Positions 20,933 through 33,000 of a stretch of DNA of 64,000 nucleotides are shown here, in pieces. The number at the start of each line of letters is the position of its first letter. The first letter of the stretch is position 1. Source of the DNA: Chondrosia reniformis (Eukaryota; Porifera; Demospongiae; Chondrillida; Chondrillidae); assembly GCA_947172415.1 (NCBI GenBank), contig OX359195.1, forward strand, positions 2,046,001-2,110,000, read 5' to 3'. Under the pieces are notes generated by a model. It did no database searches, had not been told where the DNA came from, and saw only the letters and a list, made by a program, of their open reading frames with translations. A program made the position numbers and the translations under genes.

Positions 20933-22687
20933 TATCTTGGGAATGGAAATGGGAATCAAGCAATCCTTCCTATATGCCTCATCCTGAAACATTCGAAATG
21001 TGTTACCATGGTAACCATGCACTCACTACAGTCTCTCCAACAAATCAGATTAGGTCCGTGACTTTGAAAGTTTTGTCAAACCATTACCTTGATGAAGTAC
21101 TGTTTCAAGAAGTCATTTCAAGGAAATTTCAGGAAATGTCTTCTAAATTACCACTCTTACTGAGAAGAGAACCTATAGTCTTAATCAGAGAGATTATTAT
21201 GTGCAAGTGGCTGAAAAGGTGGGTATATATATATACGTATATAGGTGACTAGACCCCACTCCTCCCACCTGAAGTCATACTGATCTACCCCACCCCACCC
21301 TACAGGTGCAAGTTGACCATTCAATATTGGCTTGTGTACAGATCTTGGATAGTCATGATAGCGCATTCCCTACAGATCAGTACGGCCACATGAACCTTAA
21401 ACCTCATCCAAAGACACCACACATAACAATCAGGTACTTTACATTTCATGCAAAATTCTAGAATTGCAAAATAGGTAGGATTAGACCAATATTATAATCA
21501 TAATCCTTATACTCTTCTGGCTTCTCTTCTTTCTTCTAAATTCTTCCTTCTTCTTAGTTCAAAACAGTTAAGCCAGAAATGATACAAGTGTTATCTGTGT
21601 TTCATTTCTAACATATTTAGGTCTGGAGGGCTTCAATTTTTAATTTACTCCATGTTTAATCATAAAAGCAATACATACGTAATTCAAAATATTTTTTCAA
21701 ACACAAATACTGTATGTCATTTTATGTTTGGCTGATCGTGACTTTGGAACCTTTCTCCATTTCTATGATATTTCAAATTAAACTCTGTCCTCACAATCCA
21801 GACCTGCTACGTCTATGGATGTCAGCCATCTTTATTCCTCTAAAATGGGAGTGTGCATGATGTTTGTGATCAAGGGGATAGTGGTGGGTACATCCAATCT
21901 GTACTTCAATGTAACTGTCTCCTTGGGAAGAATCATCACAAGTGTACCACAGGAAATCCAGGTCTTTTCTCCTCTGAGCCTGACTCCTAAGGAGATATGG
22001 CTGGTTCACAAGGCAACCTTCAAGGAACCCGCTCTGATATTTTACAGCAACAAAATATTATATTAAGATCATGTGAGACCTCCAGTCTTCTCATAAATAT
22101 CATAACTGACCAGCTTATACAGTATATTACGTGGGTGTGTCTTGTCTATTGCTCCGCCTCTCTTTCATAAGGTTGATAGTTCTGGTGGTCCATATGGAAC
22201 AGACATCACATATTCCATCAATGACTGTAACATTGCCAGTGTTGATGAAAGTGGATTGATCACAGCAAAGGTGATCAGTGATGCCATGGTAACGGGTGAA
22301 TCAAGGGGTCTTGAGTCTGTTACTGGAGATATTGTTACTTTTAGTGAAGTGAGTTTCGTCATATTACATACAGTATGTTTCATCTTATATTATATTGTAT
22401 TTATATTGCAGGGTGTGGTATATGTTCATGTAATAAAGTTGACCGGAGTAAGAATATCAGTTCCTTCAACAAAGTTATTAGCAGAAACAGAAGTTAGTAA
22501 AACATTTCAATACTATAAATGTGTATTGTCACATTCCATCGAAAGAACTTCTCTTCTTTATCAATTATTTGAAGAACAGATCTCAAAGTGTTTGAATATT
22601 CAAGAAGCCTTTTTGGAAAGGAATTTGAATTATTTGCTAATAACTTTCTTAATTACTCATTTACTATATTTACCTCTCCTCACCTCT

Positions 22688-22965
22688 GCTTAACTCCTTT
22701 TTCCTCCCCTCCTCTCCTCTCCCCTCTCCTCCCCTCTCCTCCCTCTCCTCCCCTCTCCTCCCTCTCCTCCCCTCTCCTCTCATCCCTCTTCTCCTCTCCT
22801 CTCCTCCCTCCCCTCTCCTCTCCTCTCCTCTCCTCTCCTCTCATCTCTCCTCCCCTCTCCTCTCCTCTCCTCTCCTCTCCTCTCCTCTCCTCTCCTCTCC
22901 TCTCCTCTCCTCTCCTCTCCTCTCCTCTCCTTTCCTCCCTCTCCTCTCCTCCCCTCATCTCACCT
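22688..22965. repeat. Long polypyrimidine CTCCTCTCCT array (copy B)
   Basis: About 280 bases of near-pure C/T, including an uninterrupted TCTCC run near 22855-22930, directly before the acceptor at 22982. The complementary strand is pure purine (GGAGA), so open frames here are composition artefacts. Such mirror-like tracts can form triplex DNA. Confidence 0.9.
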
Positions 22966-23264
22966 CTTCCCCTCCTCTTTAGGTGGCTGTGGTTACTCAT
23001 GGCATACACCTCCATGAGAATCCCCTCACCTTTGGCAGTGCTGTTCCAGGCATATCATTCCACTGGTCGGTCACTAATATAACATGGACACACTGTCGCT
23101 TGCGTCAGTGTATGACAAGGTACTGCTCACTCAGTGTACAGGGCCCTGATGACGTGGTTACATATACAGTTGTACAGCCTGTTAAGAATTGTACCTGTAT
23201 TCTATGGAATAAAGTACATAGTCTTAGTACTGTAACTGAGGAGAATACATGAATGGAAACAATG

Positions 23265-23345
23265 TTAAAATATATACCCTATACTGCTATACCATGTATA
23301 TGTACATATACCCTATACTGCTATCCTATACTGCTCTAATATCCT
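23265..23345. repeat. Short 24-base-type repeat (copy B)
   Basis: Three to four imperfect units of CCTATACTGCTAT, the contracted counterpart of the array at 48400-48625 in copy D. It marks the point where the intron after exon 11 is joined to the intron after exon 13. Confidence 0.7.
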
Positions 23346-23857
23346 ATCATTAGAGATGACGTAGTTAGAGTGCCTCATGGTAGCAATGGTACAATGACCA
23401 TTAGAGCTTCCAAGCAAGGGGCAGCCATTTTGAGGGTCTGGCTTAGCGATCACACCCAAATTGATGATTATGTAAGAATTAGAGTTGGTTATGCAATCAT
23501 GCCTCACTCAGCTGTGGTGCATGTTGGGACAATGATCTGCTTCTCCACACATCTAACTGAAGGTGGGCTGTTGTGCAATGCAATCTAATTGTGATGCAAT
23601 CAATTGACTTGTAGAGTGATTTTATTTCCACTTGCCCTGGAAATCTGCTTATAAATTTAGTCTGTAAGAGACTTGATGGATTTGATAGTACTGTCTTTAA
23701 TTTTTCTGCCATTCCAGACCACCCAGGAACATGGCTGTCTGGAGATGAGGGGATAGTTAAGATGCAGCCTTATGGAAGTTCAGTTGGAAGCACACTGGAA
23801 AAGCTGTCATCTATCACAAAATTCCTAACATCATTGACACTCACACTGAGGTATATC

Positions 23858-23996
23858 TATCCATCCATCCATCCATCCATCCATCCATCCATCCATGCAT
23901 CCATCCATCCATCCATCCATCCACCCACCCACCCACCCACACATCCATCCATCCATCCACACATCCATCCATCCATCCATCCATCCAATCATCCTT
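23858..23996. repeat. CCAT microsatellite (copy B)
   Basis: Interrupted (CCAT)n with CCAC variants starting 12 bases after the exon ending at 23850. Same intron position as 49168-49392 in copy D. Confidence 0.95.
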
Positions 23997-25447
23997 TCAT
24001 CTACCATACTGTAATAGGTTTCTCTTTGAAGAAGTGAAAAATGGTACTTATTTTTGCTGACTCTCTGAATGAGCGTAAACGCTTTACTAATTTCCTTCTA
24101 AGTTCCTCACAAAGCAGTGAAGGTTACTTGATGGAGGTGACCTTTCAAAGGTCTGATAATCATCACTTTACACCTTTAGAAGTAACATCTATGAAGGAAT
24201 GTAAGTACTACATGTCACTTGTCATAAGTCAAGTACATTTGTATGTATAGTATCCCCATACATTAAGTACATATTAGCTATATTTTATACGTATGCATGG
24301 TGATTTAAATGATATATATTTTCAGTACTTTAAAAGTGGTATTTGCATTACTATTAAAAGAGGCTTATTTCACACTATATATTCTCATAGCATTGCTCTT
24401 ACTGACAGTAACTGTCTCATGTTCCTCACGCAGGTGTCCATTCAGAGAGTGCCAAGCACATCCAACAGGTTCCATTCAGGTGTCACTTGTCCCTCACTTC
24501 CTCCACTGGTAGCTCACTTCCTGTGAACAGCTTCCTGAGGGCTGACCCTTATTTTGATGACATCACAGGAAGGAGCTACCGTCTGCTGAGACCAGCTGAG
24601 GACAGCCTGAGGCAGTCTGACATTGCAAGAATGGATAGTCTTCGTCTGGATCTTCAGGTGAAAGCTGGATGCTTTGATCCTGTAATCTGCCCAGTATATT
24701 CAGTAAACTCAAACATAGTTTCAATACCTTTTGTGCCAGCCTTCGGACTTACATTAATTTAAATTCAATAACTAGAGATTTGGTGATCAACCTTGAAGGA
24801 GTGGAAGAACATTTAACTGGAATAAGAGTAAGTCAACTGACTTCCTGATCACTTCTCCATTTATTTAATGTTCTCTCTTGTCTGACCAGGTTTCCAGTTC
24901 AGATCCAAGTTTAGTTTCAGTAGAAAAACAAGGTTCCTCATCATTTAAGGTCTCTCTAGTTGGTCACCATATAAAAGAGTTTTCAAATGCAACCGTGAGA
25001 TTTTTCAGTAGCTTGTCAGATCAAGAGCTCATTCTACCTGTGAGGTACACTGTTGAGGAAGATGACAGTCAGTGTCCACCCGAAGACAGGAGAGACAAGG
25101 AGAGGTTGTCTGGTGTCCCCAAACAAACTGGAGCACATCCGTCCACTGTCAGCTCATATATGTACAACATTTTGTTGCTCCTCTTCACTGTTGCTATAGC
25201 CAGTTACCTCATCTTTCTGCTCTTTGTGTGCGCACAGCGAAAGAGGCCACTATCTAATAGCCCACCGGGCTCCAAACCACCCACCACTCTTCCACCCTCT
25301 GGTAATTCACCATCCCACCAATCAATCTCTCCTATTGGACCTTTAAAGGCATCACCTCAAGGCAGCTATATACAAACTCAATATGGCGATACCCCCTTTG
25401 TTTCCATGGCAACACCAACCTCAGCTTTCAGGAGGACATCCCCGTGA

Positions 25448-25765
25448 TCATCACTGAAGAGGAACACGCCCACTTCTTCTCTACCAAAGGGACCATCCCC
25501 TGTGAGGCCACTCTACAGCAGTCGTTCCTAGCACTTGCAATTGGCCATGCTCTGGTGTCATAGCAACTGTTTAAATATAACCATAAACTGTATACCTTTG
25601 TCTCATATGTCATGTGATCAAAACCTCATTGCATCACAAGTGTAGTATTTTACATAAACATAAGTTTTTGTTACATAATCAATGCTAATTATAAGTACTG
25701 CAATACACTTTACCTACAGAAATAAACCCCAATTAAGTATACATTTGGTGATGCTAAATAAAACT
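25448..25765 (+). other. 3' UTR of NUP210 copy B with poly(A) signals
   Basis: After the TGA at 25445-25447 the sequence stays similar to copy D (50530-50880) for about 300 bases. AATAAA occurs at 25721-25726 and 25757-25762. The 18-mer ATTAAGTATACATTTGGT at 25732 also occurs beside the Penelope-like element at 35047. Confidence 0.6.
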
Positions 25766-27475
25766 GTATAGAGGGGTTTCCTTCAACATTGCTATAGATC
25801 AATATTTAGGTCCTCAAATTAATTAATGATGAGATAAACACGTCTATATATGTATATAAATGGAGAGTTATGAAGTTGCAACTTTGTGTCAGTATTCACA
25901 AACATATGTATGAAAGGTTTTCATTGGGTTTAAATATTTACCCTATCTCTCACCATACATTAACTTCGTATACAGTAATTTAAAGTACATTTAGTGCTGT
26001 ATCTCTGTTAAACCGAGAGATATGAAGCTGCAACTTTATTTCTGCAGGTAGGAAGGTAGATAATTTTCAGCACATTCTTGATTAATTCAAATTTTTCCTT
26101 TGTTTTCTTACATTGACTTTTTTCGAATTTTTCCTTTTTCATACTTTATAATTTCCTTTCGCTTATTTCATCGAACTTTTTTCCTTTTTTCTGTTTTCTT
26201 TTTCGTTTTACGAATTTTCTTACTTAAGTTTTGTCCTTTTTCCTTTTCGTTTTACTAACAGTTGTTCATTTTTGTGTATTGTCATATTTGTTATGCGATA
26301 ATTTACAAGAGTATACTGAATGCTTACATTTGTGATTAACTGGATGTACTTCTTATTATACCAATGTCATTATGAATTTATTATTGCCAATTGGGATTGT
26401 ATAATAACCACTGCACAATTATTGATAATTCTGAAATAATTATATATAAAAATATCTACATGTACAAATCAAAAAAATACACTAGTTCAAATGTAGTTCA
26501 AACAATGTAGTTAGTTCTTCATGGTTGTCCTTTTGAGTGTTACTGGAACGATGCTGCAGTACTTCTTTTCGCATCACTTTACTGCATGAGTGTAAAAGTG
26601 ATCCCAGGGCACACCACGCGGAGGTAGAAGTACTTCGTGCCCCAAAAGGCCTCCGGTTTCTCAACTCTGTTTGACACTTCCACTACTTGCGTCGTAAGAG
26701 AAGTTGCACGGGAGCGATCCGGCGTACCTGACCGACCTCTGACCAGTTACTAGTCTTGCTCTGCCACGCTACGAACAGAACAAGCCCGACCCTGGCGGAC
26801 CACAAACTCCCTCCAATGAGAATCATCATGTGCACACAACGTAGCTTGGGAACACTGTACACAGACTTTAGCTCATTGGGATCGGCCAGGCGCTTTAGAG
26901 TAGGGACCCATCAGTTCAATGAACTACAAGAAAAGAATTGAAAATACATGAAATACAATGAAATACTGCATAGATGCATGGATAGGAAAACTGAATACAT
27001 GCATGCAAATCCAAATGCAAATGCCTTCCATGCAAACCAACCTGAAGCTGCAGCCTACAACAGGGGTTCCTGGCCGACTACGTAGTGGCACTGGACCCAC
27101 GCTCCTCCAGGTACGGGTCGTATAGCAAGAATCCGCAAGTGCCAATTTAACACACAAGCAGGATTAATAGTGAGATACATCTCCAGGCACTAACCCATAG
27201 GTAGAGAGACCACCCCACTATACGAACACCGATGACCCTTTGTCGCATGGTACCATGGTCGTGCTCCTACCACGGTTTTCGCATCGATCCACACCAAAGT
27301 AGACCTCCAGAGTTGATAGCCCGGAGGCCAAAGACTGAAATTTTCCTTGCCTATTTATAAGAAATTGTCGGCGGGAAATATCATGAACTTGGCGGAAAAT
27401 TGTGGAAGCAAAATTTTGTTTATTGCTTTCGAGATCATGTTCGAGAACAATAGATAATATGTAGTACATGTCCCG
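25766..27475. other. No recognised gene
   Basis: Bases 26090-26260 are a T-rich tract with repeated TTTTTCCTTTT and TTTCG motifs. From 26640 to 27475 the DNA is distinctly richer in C+G than its surroundings, but open frames are short and no domain is recognisable. It could be a promoter or an old repeat. Confidence 0.4.
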
Positions 27476-27494
27476 GCCTATTCAGCAAGTTGTT

Positions 27495-27905
27495 ATTGTT
27501 GCTGAGTTTAGACTCGAGAACATGCATGGCTATTCAGCGAAGCAAATCTTAGCATGTCCAGTGGACCTTTGATTGTAATTAATAAACAGGCTATCAATAT
27601 TTTAATGACACTCTATTTGTTTCAGCAGTAATTAATTTTCATTTTAAACATATGCACAAACTTGACATGTCAAGCGGCATGTTCATTCATAACACAGGAC
27701 GTTGAGAATTAAGTAGTTGTACATGAGATTAGACTCGAAATCAATCATGGCTATTCGGCGAAGCAAATCATAAAATGTTCAGTGACCCCTGAATAGAAGT
27801 AATAAACAAGCTATCAATATCTTAATGAGCGCTGATTGTTTCAGTGGTAATTTTTTATTTTAAACATATAGCAATGCACAAGCTCTTGCTAGCGCATATA
27901 TCGAC
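27495..27905. repeat. Imperfect tandem duplication, unit about 205 bases
   Basis: 27495-27665 and 27705-27890 share TTTAGACTCGA/ATTAGACTCGA, CATGGCTATTC-G-CGAAGCAAA, the stretch from TAATAAACA to GCTATCAATAT, and TTTTAAACATAT. Divergence is substantial. Nothing coding is evident; 27905-29430 also shows no supported gene. Confidence 0.65.
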
Positions 27906-29434
27906 ATGTTTCATGCATTCAGAATTTTAAAGGTTTGAGTTATTATCATTTTACGCTATCTTTATTATGTGCATACGCAGCTAAATCCTATTGCTCAATC
28001 CAAAATGGCCGGTACTCAAATATTGCAATAGCTAGGTACTTTGGCGTACGTTGTCCAAACTACACACATTGGTAGATTATCTTCTTTAAATGAAGTCTAT
28101 AATGTTTCTTTTTCTTTTTAAGTTAAAATGTTATGATTAGCATACGTATTAATAAGCATTTTTACCTCATTTAAATACTTTTTACTGGTGAGACTGTTCA
28201 GAAGATAATTTGTACTTAACTTTTTTACAAACTAACAAAAATTTTTGATTAGACAAGTATATGTCTTATTGTGCAGCCTATAATTGATTTGCTGTATATT
28301 TATCTATTATAGAATTGTCATGGAAGTCAAATACCAGTTTCCTAGCAACATGTCCAATTAAGAAACAAGGAGGACTGAGTGCAATTATTGAAGTTATTGG
28401 CTTAACTCATTGAGGTGGGAAAAGAGAGTGAAAGAAAGTGTTACTAGCTTCTACCAGCTAAGTTAATGTTTAATTGTTAACTTGCAGCCTGAATTGAATT
28501 GCAGCTGTTGCTATGGCCATCTTATTATTTAGATGTAACCATGGTAATTTGTACTTTGTTGGTTGTATGCACTTTTTGTTCTTAAATACCAGGCATGTTT
28601 TCCTCAAGTCTGACTAGAATGATAAGAATATAGTTCTTAGAGTTGTCTATCAGTCCATGAAGGCCAATAATAATAGTACATTTTCAGCATGTTTATTCCC
28701 AGGTTCATACTACTGTGAGTTTCATTTTTTGTTTCCATAACATGAGCTATATATAGTTTTTAAATTTTTGTGTCTTGAAGGAATGTAATGTTAGGTTAAC
28801 CAAAGGAATCCCAAACTTGTTTTTATACAGTTTGGCTTTAGTCCATAGCTCTCAGCTAATGTTCTTCAGCCAAATTAGAAATGCAGCAATACTCTACTGG
28901 ACAACTCCTTGTCTCTGTTTATACCCTGGAGCCAGGTGTCTGTTTGTTCATGTTGAAGTGTAACTAGCTGCTTGGGTTTCATAGTGATTCTTGTTCCAAT
29001 TAATTTTAGTTTAAAGTAAAGCCCTGGGGCCTGGTACCTTTTAGTTTATAAAGTAGGGCATGTCAGTTTGTATTCTTTGTGTGATAACCATTTCAAATTA
29101 TTTGCAATTGACTATAACTTAGAGAACTTTGTCGATTATTGTTGTGAATAGTTATTGAGAATAACAGAGAACAATGGCAGGTCTAGTGCAAAGCAACTCA
29201 GTAACTGTCCTATGACAGGGGAATGATGTTTGTTACAATTGCCACAGTAGCTTTGATTAATGATAAATCATCTTTTACCTTTTTTCCTATTCCATTAACT
29301 CCTCTGAGAATATTTCAGACTACAAGCTCATTTAAAATGTTGCATGGTAATAATAATATATGTGAATTATATAGAAACTGTTTTGTGCAACTGAATTAAG
29401 TTCTAATTACACATTACTTCTTTAAGTTACAAAA

Positions 29435-29765
29435 TCCAAATCTCCAGCCAATCAGTGTAGACATCTTCATTGTTTCTTGCCTGATTTGAACACCACCTGA
29501 CTTCTACGTATGTCATCTTGTGTTGGTTCAATCTCTCTGTGAAACCAACCATATCTGTCACAAGAATGAGCTGTATCAGCAACACAACCAGCTCCATCCC
29601 AAAATGGATCAGACCAGACAGTTATACCAGATGTTGTAGCAGTAAATCCAGTTTCACAGTAAAAAATGGTCACCCACAAAGTCAGGAACATTGTCAATGT
29701 TAAAAGGATCTTGGTCACTTGGATAGGCTTGCTTACCATCAAAATCTTCACTCCTTCCAACTGCT
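29435..29765 (-). pseudogene. Type I secreted-family C-terminal fragment
   Basis: Minus strand; starts abruptly at about 29765 within the variable loop before C-P-R-D and runs to the family C-terminus (L-L/W-E-I-W). Conserved pieces: FCETGFTATTSGITVWSDPF, DGAGCVADTAHSCDRYGWFH. A 4-base insertion (CGTATGTCATC) near 29510 and a frame change near FVGDHF break the reading frame. No promoter or N-terminus. It lies 5' of NUP210 fragment C in the same head-to-head order as the other pairs. Confidence 0.85.
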
Positions 29766-30068
29766 CCAGATTGATTGGAGATTGAATGATAATTAGTTTA
29801 ATGAAGTCACACGAATTAGAGTATAACCATGTTTTCCTTAAGTTAATGTATACGTAAATGTAAAAGGCATTTCCTTACAATGTTGATAACAATCTAAAGT
29901 AAAAATAATCATCAAATAGATTTTCAATCAAAATTTTCCAATAATTGATGAATATTTTTGTAAACTAAGTACATTTTATATGTTGGGTTGTGCAATAGAA
30001 GTATAATTTAGGATGTGGATATAGTGAGTTGGATAACAATGGTTTTTCTACCTAGTCCAATCCATCAA

Positions 30069-30822
30069 TGGGGTGGGGTGGTATATCTACAGTAAGGGTC
30101 CATCCCCACTGGGGTGGGGTGGTATAGCCACAGTGAGGGTCCATCCCCACTGGGGTGGGGTGATATATCTACAGTGAGGGACCATCCTTACTGGGGTGGG
30201 GTGGTATATCTACAGTGAGGGTCCATCCCTACTAGGGTGGGTGGTATATCTACAGTGAGGGGTCCATCCCTACTAGGGTGGGGTGGTATATCTACAGTGA
30301 GGGTCCATCCCTACTAGGGTGGGGTGGTATATCTACAGTGAGGGACCATCCCTACTGGGGTGGGGTGGTATATCTACAGTGAGGGGTCCATCCCTACTGG
30401 GGTGGGGTGGTATATCTACAGTGAGGGTCCATCCCTACTGGGGTGGGGTGGTATATCTACAGTGAGGGTCCATCCCTACTGGGGTGGGTGGTATATCTAC
30501 AGTGAGGGGTCCATCCCTACTGGGGTGGGTGGTATATCTACAGTGAGGGTCCATCCCTACTGGGGTGGGGTGGTATATCTACAGTGAGGGGTCCATCCCT
30601 ACTGGGGTGGGGTGGTATATCTACAGTGAGGGTCCATCCCTACTGGGGTGGGGTGGTATATCTACAGTGAGTGGTCCATCCCTACTGGGGTGGGGTGGTA
30701 TATCTACAGTGAGGGTCCATCCCTACTGGGGTGTGTGGTATATCTACAGTGAGGGTCCATCCCTACTAGGGTGGGGTGGTATATCTACAGTGAGGGTCCA
30801 TCCCTACTAGGGTGGGGTAAAG
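30069..30822. repeat. G-rich minisatellite, unit about 41 bases
   Basis: About 18 units of GGGGTGGGGTGGTATATCTA plus CAGTGAGGGTCCATCCCTAC. Most plus-strand units carry two GGGG runs separated by one T and a further GGG, a strong G-quadruplex pattern. Unit variants (GAGG vs GAGGGG, T/C in CC-T-ACT) form higher-order patterns. Open frames across it are repeat artefacts. Confidence 0.95.
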
Positions 30823-30879
30823 TAGAAGTGGAGTATACATGTGATCTTTCAATTATAATAGCATTCATCATCTAAATAG

Positions 30880-31886
30880 GGTATCCATGGTGACAGTGTT
30901 CTAGTGCAGGGTACAAACACAGGAAGTGCAGTGGTCCAGGTGAGGTTGATGCATCCCTCATGGGGCAGTATGGAGCCCAACAGAGTGAAGCTCATTGTGA
31001 AGGAGAACTTGATGCTACGACCGTATCAAGTCATCTACATCCTCCCACATCACATTAGTATTCAATACCTCTTTTTATTGATTTTAGTAAAATAGTGGAA
31101 GATCTTTTTTGTATTTTATTTATGTATCTATTTGACTTTACTTTAGGATTTAAAATCAGTGGCAATAATTGGGTTTTGGAATCTGGAAGAAATATGAAAT
31201 CACTGTACAATTATTTGACCACACAAATCATCAGTTATTTATGTCTGAAGTCAGTATCTAGTTATTCTTCCACTCATCCATCCATCCATCCATCCATCCA
31301 TCCATCCATCCATCCATCCATCCATCCATCCATCCATCCATCCATCCATCCATCCATCCATCCATCCATCCATCCATCCATCCATCCATCCATCCATCCA
31401 TCCATCCATCCATCCATCCATCCATCCATCCATCCATCCATCCATCCATCCATCCATCCATCCATCCATCCATCCATCCATCCATCCATCCATCCATCCA
31501 TCCATCCATCCATCCATCCATCCATATATCCATCCATCCATCCACCCACCCATGCATTTATCCATTCATTTACTATTCATTTATCTGTATAGAACATTCG
31601 ATTGGATACTATAATTCCAGATATATTTACTGTTCAGAAGTCCACTATTAATGGATTCTATTTCTATTTGGTGCCCACCTTCACTGGTCACTTTGATATA
31701 GCAGCACACTTCAATCGTCTAGTGGATCCAGAAAGTGGAGAACTGCTCAATTTCACAGAAATCATCTCTGGATCCCAACCTCTGGAGGTGTTTGACCCAA
31801 TTGTGGTGATTCCAGACCCGACTGTCTTCCTCTGGGAACCAGCAGCTGAGAGTGGAGGAGGGAAGTACTACACTTATCTAATGAAG
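30880..31886 (+). pseudogene. NUP210: NUP210 (gp210) fragment C: earlier exons
   Basis: Three exon pieces upstream, in gp210 order, of those in A and B: 30880 to about 31066 (VQGTNTGSAVVQVRLMHPSW, VKLIVKENLMLRP), 31147 to about 31246 (NNWVLESGR, then Y-E-I-T-V-Q-L-F-D in another frame), and 31593-31886 ([18 protein letters not shown], then FLWEPAAESGGGKYYTYLMK), ending in phase 0 at GTGAGC. The next exon in gp210 order is the one that starts copies A and B (ATGGSG), but here unrelated DNA follows. Between the first two pieces about 70 codons expected from animal gp210 are missing, and one base is lost near 31192 (GGAAGAAATATGAAATC). Confidence 0.85.
31265..31556. repeat. Long CCAT microsatellite (fragment C)
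   Basis: About 70 nearly perfect CCAT units in the intron before the exon at 31593. Reading either strand in any frame gives long spurious open frames because four-base units never meet a stop. Confidence 0.97.
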
Positions 31887-32394
31887 GTGAGCATCAGTGC
31901 TGAGCGATCGTATCGATATTACGATTGACGCTATAGTTAAATTACTATCGTGATAGTGAGACACTGGGCCCTGTCACAATAGTGGGGCTTGAAACAGTGG
32001 AAGCTACAGTACGTACATTACCCAAACCTAATCCTACGATTACAGTACAGTAGTGCACTTTTCCAATGAAGTTGAGTGTTTGATGAAATGCTTGTCACAT
32101 TTGGACTTCGCAACCCCTCGATCGTTCACATTTAGCAGCAAGTAGATATAAGGTAAGATGAGTTTGGGAGTGGAGCATACGTACTACTGTGCGGAAATCA
32201 ACTGAATTAGTATGAAAATGGAGTTGAACTGACAAAGACTGACATTAATTTTGAGGATGACAATTAGACAATCAGATGAGATTTATAAGCATAAATTGTC
32301 TAATACACCATTTTCCTACACGAATAATCTAATGCCTTTACATAGGACACTAAACCTGGTGAGGGCTTATTAATGTTAGTCTTTTACAATGAGA

Positions 32395-33000
32395 TTGTAA
32401 CTGTATTTATTAAGTAGGTAACTGAATGATTATATGAGAAGAATGTTGTTGGTAAATACTAGCTAACATCTTCAAAGGAGTTGCAGTTGATTTGAGCTGT
32501 GTGTGGTGAAGTAAACATGTTATTCTTATTTGACAAAATATTTTGTTGCAATGAACAAGGAATATACACATTGTAATTACCTGATTCTCCAGTGTACTAA
32601 TTATAGGGTCTGCCCAAGGAATGGGTCAAAACTGAACTTCTTTGTGTGTATAAATGTTTATTTAACTCTTTGATTATGAATTATCTAATACATACATACT
32701 ATACAAGTTTGATAATCACTTGTTGCAGTTGACAGTAGAGTTGCAGTTGACTGGAGCTGTGTGTAGTGAACAGTATTTCGAAGACAAACTATGACTACAT
32801 GATCAATGTGTGAAAGCTGTCTTAATCTCAATAATATACAGTTGAATACTTTCTTTGGGATTTTGTAACCAGTGAAGACATCATGAGGCTGTGAATTTCC
32901 AATTGTAAAGTGCTTTCATAATGTGAAAAATGTATATATTTGTGAATATCATATCAATTTAGATGGGACTATATATATACACAGGCTGTATGCAGAACTT
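32395..33000. repeat. R1 piece followed by duplicated block (matches 1431-1760)
   Basis: 32395-32560 carries the R1 end block (CTTCAAAGGAGTTGCAGTTG). 32675-32960 matches 1431-1760. The interval 31890-32395 contains no recognised feature. Confidence 0.65.

Larger units (their letters stand above)
20466..25447 (+). pseudogene. NUP210: NUP210 (gp210) copy B: middle to C-terminus, with missing exons
   Basis: Exons: 20466-20618; about 20940-21218; 21306-21433 (VQVDHSILACVQILDSHDS); about 21813-22024 (SLGRIITSVPQEIQVFSPLS); 22172-22348; 22412-22492; 22983-23119; 23354-23572; 23718-23850; about 24012-24200; 24434-24658; about 24770-24830; 24890-25447. The last exon is complete: a luminal segment, a transmembrane helix NILLLLFTVAIASYLIFLLF and a short proline/serine-rich cytoplasmic tail ending R-R-T-S-P, the normal gp210 topology. 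Defects relative to A and D: exons 2-4 are lost at the minisatellite near 20935; the frame changes near 21178; the donor after 22024 is GA instead of GT; 5 bases are inserted in 22983-23119; exons 12 and 13 are missing; a 7-base difference shifts 23718-23850. It is the only copy here with an intact membrane anchor. Confidence 0.88.

Noticed and set aside
30360-30810. Repetitive GWYIYSEGS protein
   Set aside because: Product of the 41-base G-rich minisatellite; the frame breaks wherever unit length changes.
31251-31592. Long open frames reading PSIH or WMDG repeats at 31.3 kb, 49.2 kb and 23.9 kb
   Set aside because: They are translations of CCAT microsatellites in NUP210 introns; four-base units keep all frames open and carry no coding signal.
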